Assembly: GCF_040958095.1 (NCBI RefSeq)
Contig: NC_091160.1
Coordinates: forward strand, 43,295,822-43,359,821
Length of the DNA stretch: 64,000 nucleotides
Origin: Procambarus clarkii
Lineage: Eukaryota; Arthropoda; Malacostraca; Decapoda; Cambaridae
Reading direction: 5' to 3'
In this document: positions 21,501 through 32,323 of the stretch, piece by piece
How the letters are laid out: every line of letters begins with the position of its first letter
Position numbering within the stretch: the first letter of the stretch is position 1
Notes under the pieces: model-generated
Database searches by the model: none
Told to the model about the DNA's origin: nothing
The model's input: only the letters and a program-made list of their open reading frames with translations
Program-made: the position numbers and the translations under genes

Positions 21501-24500
21501 TCAGAACTAAAGGGTGGATAGCTGGTGTGGGGGTGTGGGGTTCCACTTCCCCCTCCTAGGGTGGGGGAGCTGCGCAGACAGCGCCACAGTGACAGTTGTG
21601 ATGTCATGCTCGTTTTTTGTTTCGGGAAGTTCTGTCCAACAGTTTGGCTTTCAGTAGCAATAATTTAACCAGATAGGGTTTGTTTTGGGGCGCCTACCTT
21701 TCTGGGTACCTGATCCAGTTGATGGCAGACATAGAATGCTTCCAACCACATGGGTTTCTGTAGGCCATTGCTCCTCGCGCCTCTCTGAGGGGGCCAGGTT
21801 CTGGCTTGTGGTTCCTGGTAGGGCTAAGAACTCCACTCGCTTGACTGATACAATGGTCTAATACATTCATATCAACCCGGATAGCTTTGGGGCGCCTCCG
21901 GGTCTCGCCCAGAAAATGGCGTTTCATTACATTCAACGCTAGTTTTTTCCTTAACTATATATATTGCAGATGGCCAAATAACAATATTTCTAGTGCTTCA
22001 GCCAGGAAACAGCTACTGGAGGAGAAACATTCTGAATTTGTACGAGAAGCTTTGCCAGAACTTCTAAGTTTATTAGCAGGTGTAAGCTACATAAATCTTA
22101 CATTTTACATGTTCTGTATTTTCATAAGTGCTATATTCTAAGTGTATGAGTACAGTAAAACAATACATTTTAATGAATTTCCATGACCATTTGGAGTCGT
22201 GCTATTCACAAGAATTTCATACATTAATATTGCATTTATAATAATAATAATAATAATAATAATATAGCATTAAAACATTAATTAATATACCTTTCAAAAT
22301 TTCCTCTTTGATTTGATCAACCAGTTATACTTACTCAGTATGTCATGGGTAGTTAATGATATTAAGGTTAAACCCTTTCACTGCTCAAGTTGTCATTATG
22401 TAATTTTCCCCACATAAATTATCCATTTTTAGTTACTGTACGTGCACCTCAACGTAATGCTTTTAAATAGCTGCAGTATTCAGGAGGTTCATAAGTACGT
22501 AATGTAATATTAGGTTTACAGTTAGTCTTGATGTACTGTATGTAGAATTAAAATTTTATGTTTGGTTTGTTTTGATTTAATGTATGGCATTTAGCACTTA
22601 GACGAGGAAAGTATCATTTGGTATTCATTTCTCTCATAGCATCTCCAGGTTGAAGACACAGAGAAAAAAAAAAAGACAAATGACAAACGCACACCGCGGG
22701 AACTCCTGGGCTTTATGAAGTCTGCAGGTGTTCTGTCTGTAGACGTTGTTAGATCTCTCAGCTTTATAATTGGTACATCAATACAAGGAGAAAAGTAAGT
22801 TGCTAGCAACATTGAGATTGATTTAATGTACTTTGGTATGGTTAGCTGCCTAACACAGATTAAGAAGTTTTGGTCTGTATTATGGATAGTAAAGACTGGT
22901 ATCATCTACTGTCTTTTTATCATTTCCTTTTAGCCATGTCTATTAGTATTTTGTACACTTTAAATGTGTAACTTAGAATGCAGTTTTTTAACCAACTTGT
23001 TTTGTTAATAAATTGTGCACATACAGTGGCCCCTCAGTTTACGAATATAATCCGTTCCCAGAGATGGTGCATAACCCGAAAATTCGCAAGCCGAAACAAA
23101 TTTTCCCATAAGAAATAATGCAAATTGAATTAATCCGTTCCACACTCCCAAAAATATTAACTTCAAAATACATTTCATACCTAATAAACACAAATATTTA
23201 GTACAGGTACGATAATATGTACAAATTATAGCTTACCTTTATTGATGACTTGTTGGCGTATGGAAGACGGTGAAAAGGAGGGGAGGAGAAGGACAGGTGT
23301 TAGTGTTTGTAAGGGGAGTCCCCTTCCATTATAACATCAGGGAGTGATGACTTCTCTGGGGGTACACTCTCTCCTACATTTTGCTTGCATACCACTAGGA
23401 CTTAGTTGTGGCTCACTGCTTGTTTTTCTCACTAAAAAGCTTTCTATAGACTTGTTTATCCCTACATTGTAACAGTTGTCTGTAGTGAAGCATCAGTATC
23501 CTTAAAAATTTTAAGGCAACGGTCTACTTCAGCTTGCTGTGGGTGAGACGTTTCAACAAAAGTTTGCATTTCTTCCCATAGTCTACACCACTTCTTAATT
23601 GTTGAGGAAGGTACATTCTGTACTACCTCCTCCTTCCCTCTGAAGAAATTTCCTCAGCTGCCTTTTTGTTGCTGCTCCTTGTGAAGGGCTAGGAGTTCTT
23701 TGGTGGTCAGTTCTTTGCTGTGTTCCTCCACCAACTCTCAACACACAACACTGTAAATGCCATTTCTTTTTGTAAATTTCTCAAACCATCCCCTGCTCGC
23801 CTTAAACTTTTTTGTATCTGCATAACTTGTTCCAGGGGGGTTTCTTTATAAGATCTTCATACAATAGCCTTGCTTTTTCACAAATGATGGCCTCGGAAAT
23901 GCTATCACCTGCTAACTCCTTGTTGTGTATCCAAATTAATAACTTTTCAACATCTTCAAGTGTTTGTGTTCTTTGTTTCATGATTGTTGATATGCTTTTT
24001 GCCACTTTAGCACTCATAATGTCCTTTTTCTTAATAATCACAGTGCATATCATTGACATAGATTTGTTGTACTGCCTAGCTAGTTCAACAATCCGTGTAC
24101 CATTTTCATGTTTACGAATGATCTCTTGTTTTTGCTCTATGGTCATCCTCACATGTATTTTCTTAGATTGACCCTTACCACTGACTTTCTTGGGACCCCA
24201 TGATGTGATATATAATAATTCCTTTTATGTTCAAAACCTCAAAAAAAAGCCTGAAAACAATGAAATTCTTTACAAAGAATTCAAGAGCGATCATCACTAA
24301 GCGGGAGGCACTGATAAACTGAAGTGCGAGCGACCATGCCACCAGGAACCACGTGCTAGGTCGCTCATACACGTATCAAAAAACTACGTAACTCGAAGCA
24401 AAGCTCGTAACCCAATTCAAATTTTACAAAGAAATTGGGCTCGTAACCCGAAAAATTTGTAAAGAAGGGCATTCGTTAGCCAACGTGTCACTGTATTCTC

Positions 24501-27500
24501 ACTTTCTTCGTTTGTTATATTTATTTTAACAGCACAGGTGTTTTCTTACTTGAAACATAATAGCTGTGAATTCATGCAGTTATTTTGTTGTTTGTGACTG
24601 TCTTGGTAGAGATAGGGGTGAGTAAATATTTTTAATGGACAAAGTAATCACATCAATGTTAGTACCCAGGCTGCTGGTTTGAATCCTCTGAATAGCTCCA
24701 GTGATTTTCTCCAGGGTGTTTTAACTTCATCCAATGCTGTATTGTGTTTTTATCATTAAAGATCAGTAGAACAAAATATAATTTGTTGCCAAAATCAAAT
24801 AATTTATCTTTGTATTGCAGAGGTGAGCACGACCTCCTGTCATTGGCAATGGACACCAATAATTGTTACAGATCTGGTTATCTAAGTAAGAAGAATTCTT
24901 TCCAAAAAGGGTAAGTTATGGGATAGCTTTTCATGTCTTACGCTGAGAGCTCTTGGTACCTTACTCCTTCATTCTTTTAGTGATCTTGTTGAGTGAAATG
25001 ATAAGAATAAAGTTATGTTTACACACAGAAATCACAATAGCGTGATGCATCAAATGAACAAATCCACAAGGGCCGTCATGAGGGTTCGAACCTTCGTCAC
25101 GGCCCTTGTGGATTTGTTCAAAGTGATGTTTCATTCTTCCCTTTGTGGCTATTGTACATACTGTGCTCTTGTGCAAGTTTACTGACAAATTGTTGCATAA
25201 TGCATATGTTTATATCACAACATGTACTCACAATTACAGTAGACAATAATCTTCAGTTGCTTATGTAAAGGTTTTGTGTGTACAACAGATACATGGTTTC
25301 AGAACTAATCTACTGTAAACTAACAAACACTTGACACATATTTATATAATTTAAATCATGATAATGCTTCATTTGTTACAAAAGAAAAAAGGCTTAAGCT
25401 TTTTAAGGCTTAGTCTTAGTGGTCACCAAGGCTTAGTGACGTGTTTCTTACGTAAATAATTGTGCTCGTGATGATTTGTTTCAGTTTGTTGATATGAAAT
25501 ACAACAGCTCAGCCATTACAAATAACTCAGACATAAGTTTAATTAATAAATAGTCCAGCAAAACTGAAAAAGTAACACAGTACACGTACTTTATCAAGTA
25601 CTGTATTTGAGGCAAACTAGGATAAAGTCATTTTCTTTGTAATTGCATTATATCATTACTCTAATGCAGTCATTATAACAAGCACGTGTGTAGACTATGA
25701 ATATCAATGTCAGAGTGATAACCTTTTGCTTTCATACTCATCAGTCTGTTCAAGAGGACAGGTTGAATAATGAGTCATTCTGCTCAAGTGAGACACCTTT
25801 ATGCACATATGCAGTAAATAACAGAATTGCCTATCAAGCTATCTTGTCATTACTGTATGGTGAAATGAATTTTGCATTACAGTTTATTTGAGCAGTGGTT
25901 GTTAAGAGGACTAGACTGGGCTCCTCATGGAGAGTGGCTGTGTGTGCGTCGCGGCAGTAGGCAGTCTTGGCCTGTGGTGTCTCTAGCATCACAGACACAC
26001 CATCGCTTTGTGGCATCCTCATCTCCTGGGTATGTATTATCACCAAAGTAAACAAATTGATTTTTGTTTCAAAATATTCTATACTGCAGCCAACTTTTAA
26101 CCACTGTACCGTGCAGAATGCCTTTAAGGCACTCTGAGAGTTGTGCTATTATTTTTTAATTAGGCTATACAGTATTTTAGTGTTTTTTAATGTTTTCATC
26201 ACACTTCATGTTTTGAGCCCAACCACTTGGGCTGGACGGTCGAGCAACAGTCTCGCTTCATGCAGGTCGGCGTTCAATCCCCCAACCGTCCGAGTGCTTG
26301 GGCACCATTCCTCCTCCCCATCCTATCCCAAATCCTTATCCTTACCCCTTCCCAGTGCTATACTGGTATAGTTGTAATGGCTTGGCACTTTCCCCTGATA
26401 ACTCCCTCTTCGAGTATTGAAATGAAAATGGTTGAGTTTGGAAGCATTTTGACATTAACTTTACCTGAATATTTGTATAAACAACAAAAATATGTCCTTG
26501 ATAATTGCACTGTGCAGTTTTTGCCGAAACCAGGTGCGCAGTGCGGTGGTTAAGTTCTGCATTCTGATCTGATTATTGGAGCACTAGGTTTTTTATTCAG
26601 CTTCATTTATAAAGTTTTAGATGATTCAAAAGTATTTTGCTCATTTTTAAAGTGGTTTTATAACATTTAGGTCTTCAGTAGAAGAATGAGATTTGTGAAA
26701 AGTTCTTTGTTAATTTTGAATGAGTAAGTAATTGTGAACAATTTTTTGACTGGATTTGGTGCTACGTAGTCTTCTCTACTTGTTGCCTCCTTTTGATTAA
26801 TTTAGGTACTTTTGAAGTAGAGTGATCTTGGAGTAAGGAAAGCAGCTGGTCAGAATAATAAGTAAAATAACATCAGTATATTTATAACCTAAGGATTTTT
26901 AATATTAAGTGAATTGCTTGACTTTGAATCAGTTTCCAGTGAAGTTGACTTTCTCTATTAATGTCTCCACTCATACATTATACTGTAGTATACAGTACTG
27001 TATACAGGGTGTTTATTAATGCAATCTTTTTTTCTAGTCATAAACTCATGTACATATGTGAGCTAGTAGATGGCCTGACGGCACACATGGGAGATGAGGC
27101 AGCTCCCTGTGACCTTAAAATACGACGCTGCTCCAAATCCAATATCTACATTCTACAGCCAGTCAGGTGATTTAACACTCCAGTGATCTGGTTGCTATCT
27201 GATGTCCTCCTCTGCTTCACTCACCATATGCAATATTTTCCCTTTATGATTTAATGTTTTTTATCATGTGCAACTCTATTTGGTACTTTTAAATAGCTGA
27301 ACAATTTAGGGGGATTAATGTGTAATATTTAACTTATTATAGTAAGAGAATGTCCTATAATGGGAGAATAAAGTGATTGCCTCAAAATTGCCTTTACACC
27401 TCGGTATTTTGGATAATTAAGAGTTGATTCAATAACATCTTATCACTATCATCTGTGACAGTCTTATGTCCTCAGAAATGCTGTAATCCACAAGTGCCAC

Positions 27501-30500
27501 GATACTCGAATAGTGCTAGGCCCAGTGTCGGGGCGAATACGTTTAAGTGAATGTCGGAATACTACGGTAGTGTGTGCGGCGCGGTCCGTCGTGATAGCAG
27601 ATTGTCGAGGATTGATCATTCACACACTGACACCCCAGAGACCTATATTAGTGGGAGGTCGTACACAAGGTGTCACACTGGCACCGCTCAATATTCACTA
27701 CCCTCGCCTCAAACACCACATGGCTAAAGCACAACTTCAGTCTCATATTAATATGTGGAACAGACCATTACATTTAGGTAAGTTTCTATTTGGAATTTTT
27801 TGTTATATTCTGATGACAATCAGAGCAACAGTAATGAGCCAGAAAAGACTAGAGTTGTGCCTCAAAGTGGCTGACATGAGGAACTTGGCCTCCCTAGGTC
27901 AGAGAACCACAATATTTTTTACAAACTTAAAATAAGCCGTCACTCTGACATGGTTTGCAAAACACTGTAAGCACCCTATGGCAAAATGAATAGGTTTTGT
28001 ATTGTGAATATGGCATTGGGTAATGTATACTATTTCTCTAAATCTTGTTTATTATTTCTTAGAATAATTTTAAGTTCACTTCATTGGACTGAATCCCCTC
28101 CAATAGATGTAGTGTACAGTATATTCTTCCTCAGATATGGAAAGCTAACTCCAAAGCTATGTAGACTGTACACACACAGATTTGTTGACAGGCAGTGAAG
28201 GAGTTCTGGGTGGTGCGTGTGAGGTGATGAACCCAGAGGACTTCCAGCTGCTTGTAATTCCCTTCACTCAAACTCCTCCAATAGATGGCCGACCACCTCT
28301 CTTGCCTCCAGGGCTTCCTCATGAATTTGCAAAGGTCAGTTTTCAAATTATTTGTAGCCTTGTGAGAATTTTATTACCCTTGAAGTACAATTATGGTATA
28401 AAAACCAAAACATTTAAAGTAAGAGGCTAGAGGGAAAGTTTATTATGAACAGTACAAAAATTGCAAGTTATTGAATAGTGGTTATGAAGGACTTGTAATG
28501 ATTAGAAGAAAGAAAGCAGCATGATTGAATAAGAATTTTAAGAGAGTAGTCCAGGAAATGTTTTATTAATGTCAGCTGACTGCATATTGGGATTTAGAGA
28601 ACGATATAAGGAACCTAGCAAAGACAAAATAAATGAGGCAAGAAAATATAAGAATATAAAGAATGCTCTATACTGTATCTGATAAAATGGGTTCCATCCC
28701 ATTGTATGACCTCAATATTTTCTCATAGATACATGCCTGGGCAGTTCTGGGATGCAGGTTCAATCCCATTGTATGACTCTAATGGAGTATCTTCCATTAG
28801 GGTAAAGCTGCTGGTCTCCATTCACTTCAGAAAGTTATTGATGTACTTGGTAGACTAGATATACTGTAGTTATGTTTGGGTTCCTCTATATCCTCTTTTT
28901 AACTTTTTTATGGTCCATCTTCGAGGTGATGAGTTAGTGGACAACTTACCTGTTTCGTAGGAGTTCATCGTGGGCCTCTTCGTAGTGATTGTGATTTGAC
29001 TATGAAGCACCACAGACATCCTGTTTCTGTGGCATCTCCATATTTATTTTACTTTTCTGGTGAATGCTCTGCATTTTGCTGAAAATGGCAGAAGTGGCAA
29101 AATTTCAGTTTCCTCTTATTAAGATGCTGTCTCCTGTTCTGCAGACACTAAAGAGATGTGTGGGCCATGTGGTTTAGCACCATAGCTTCCCTTTCAAAAA
29201 CTAATAAATGTTTTATACGATTGCTTAGGAAAGATCAGTGCCTCTAGAGCAGCTTCATAAGCTTTGACTTATACAAAGCAGTCATAGTTTAGAGATTCTT
29301 ACCAATGGGAGCCACTAAGTGCAATCGACTTGAGAATGGTCCAGGACGGACCAAAACGTCGTCGTCCCTTCACCTTGTAGTGTGTGGTCTGGTCAACATA
29401 TTCTAGCCACGTTATTGTGACTCATCGCCTACATAAGTGCCTTACTGAGGAAGGTGCTTTATATAAAGACTCAATTGTTCTTCTGGGCTGATATATCCTC
29501 ACCCATTACAAGAGTAAATGATGTACTGATATGTTTACGTTGTCTTGGTTATGACTAAGTTCCTCCATTCTGTGAATGCATTTTCTCTTTACAAAATCTT
29601 TTCTGCTTTAGCTTACACTTCAACTTAATTTTTTATTAATGTCATTTATTTAAAGTACAGTACTAATTTTAAGATTGGTGTTCAGAGTGTGGAGGAAGCA
29701 GGGAAGTGTGTGTCCAGTTTCCGAGCTGAAGTACGAGATGCTGAACTGTCTCCCGAACAGCGGGCAATTTTGCAGAAAGCTGTTGATGCGAAGTTTAAGG
29801 TAAGATGAAGTGTATTGATCTTTAATTTTAAATAGTGAGGCATTCATAATTATTAGTGTCGGTAGCTTTTAACTATACTGTATGTGTACTGTACTGTACA
29901 GTACATTGTAATGTCTATTCAGTTGACACTTAATGCTGTAATAGAAAGTATTTTGTTAGTCTATTCTTTCTGATAAGAACATAAGAACAAAGGTAACTGC
30001 AGAAGGCCTATTGGCCCATACGAGGCAGCTCCTATTCTATAACCACCCAATCCCACTCATATACTTGTCCAACCCGTGCTTGAAACAATCGAGGGACCCC
30101 ACCTCCACAATGTTACGCGGCAATTGGTTCCACAAATCAACAACCCTGTTACTGAACCAGTATTTACCCAAGTCTTTCCTAAATCTAAACTTATCCAATT
30201 TATATCCATTGTTTCGTGTTCTGTCCTGTGTTGATACTTTTAATACCCTATTAATATCCCCCCGGTTATGTCCATTCATCCACTTGTAAACCTCTATCAT
30301 GTCACCCCTAACTCTTCGCCTTTCCAGTGAATGCAACTTAAGCTTTGTTAATCTTTCTTCATATGAAAGATTTCTAATTTGGGGAATTAACTTAGTCATC
30401 CTACGCTGGACACGTTCAAGTGAATTTATATCCATTCTATAATATGGCGACCAAAACTGAACTGCATAATCTAAATGGGGCCTAACTAGAGCAAGATATA

Positions 30501-32284
30501 GCTTGAGAACCACACCAGGTGTCTTGTTACTAACGCTGCGATTAATAAATCCAAGTGTCCGATTTGTCTTATTACGAACATTTATGCATTGATCCTTTTG
30601 TTTTAAATTCTTACTAATCATAACTCCCAGATCCCTTTCGCAATCCGACTTCGCAATCACAACACCATCTAGCTCGTATCTTGTAACTCTATCATCATTA
30701 CCTAACCTCAGAACTTTACATTTATCAGCATTAAACTGCATCTGCCAATCCTTTGACCATTTCAAAACCCTATCTAGATCAACTTGAAGTGATAGTGAGT
30801 CCTCCTCCGAATTAATTTCCCTACCGATTTTCGTATCATCGGCAAATTTGCAAATGTTGCTACTCAAACCTGAATCTAAAACCTGAATCCTGGCTGATGG
30901 TGCCAGGATGGTTTTTAATGTAATCTTATTCAGAATCATATGAAATCAGATCTTGTTATATAAAAAATTCATTAGATCCTGAGGTTATAGAGCAGTTATC
31001 TATGTTACTATAGCAATTATTGCTAACAAATCTCTGCTGAAACTCCTAGGATGAGCTCCTGGGCTATTCCCCGTCAGTGAGTACAAGGGAGTGAGAAGTA
31101 GCTCTTCATGCCCTGCCTTCTAGCCATTTATACCTGTGTTAATTGCCTTTCTCAACATTACTTTAATCATATTTTTTCTTATTTGTGGATGAGATTGGCT
31201 TCAGCAGTCTCTTCCTTCAATGCATTCCACTTGCCGAGCACCTGTACAGGGAGTGAGACTCGTTACGTGTCCAGCTTCCACTCGTGTCCCCTTGTCCATA
31301 TTGCCTTTTAATTTAAATATGCTCCTACAATGCTCCTTGAACCAGAGGCTTTATAATTCACTAAAGACTTGTTGCTCACCTAGCTGTGTTTGCGGAGGTT
31401 GAGCTCTGGCTCTTTGGTCCCGCCTCTCAACCGTCAATCAACAGGTGTACAGATTCCTGAGCCTATTGGGCTCTATCATATCTACACTTGAAACTGTGTA
31501 TGGAGTCAGCCTCCACCACATCACTTCCTAATGCATTCCATTTGTCAACCACTCTGACACTAAAAAAGTTCTTTCTAATATCTCTGTGGCTCATTTGGGC
31601 ACTCTTGTTTCCACCTGTGTCCCCTTGTGTGTGTGCCCCTTGTGTTAAATAGGCTATCTTTATCTACCCTATCAATTCCCTTCAGAATCTTGAATGTGGT
31701 GATCATGTCCCCCCTAACTCTTCTGACTTGTGTCCCTGGCTAGAATCTTGAAGACCTCATACCCCCATTCCCTTCCCCACTGTGTTGGCATCCTGTAGTA
31801 CAGTGGTCTACGGGTTCAACTCACAAATGAGAATCCCAGGTTAAATTCCTGGGCAGGACAACAATGGTTGGGCATGATTCCTTTCACCTGATGCCTCTGT
31901 TCACTTAGCAGTAATTAGGTACCCAGCAGTTGGGCAACTGTTGTGGGATGTGTCATTGGGAAGGTCAGTACTGTAGTTGACTTAGGCATATTGAGGTCCT
32001 TCGCTAAGTATAAACTTCCTATTCCCAACAATAGGAATTACAGGGTACAGAAAATGGTTGTCGACAAAATTAGGGAAAGGAAACGGTAGCGAGTTTAACT
32101 AAAAATGTTCCCGCGGGATAAGCTTTCTGTAAAGCAAAGTAGCCAACACCCTCAACTCCCCCTTCAGGTAATAATTAGCATCCAAAGAAATAATAAATAT
32201 GGCTTCTTCTATATATTAGTTAAATGGTGATTGGAAAAATTTAAGGGTTGTGATGATTATCTTCTGTGCTTGAATCACCAATGC

Positions 32285-32323
<39 letters not shown>

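Noticed and set aside
22649-22794. A frame break at the TBCCD1 exon 5-6 junction
   Set aside because: It appears only if the donor at 22080 is used; the stronger donor at 22082 (gtaagc) restores the frame.
27476-27935. TBCCD1 exon 10 extending to the stop at 27935
   Set aside because: A strong donor at 27778 joins in phase to exon 11, and the read-through part does not resemble the family.
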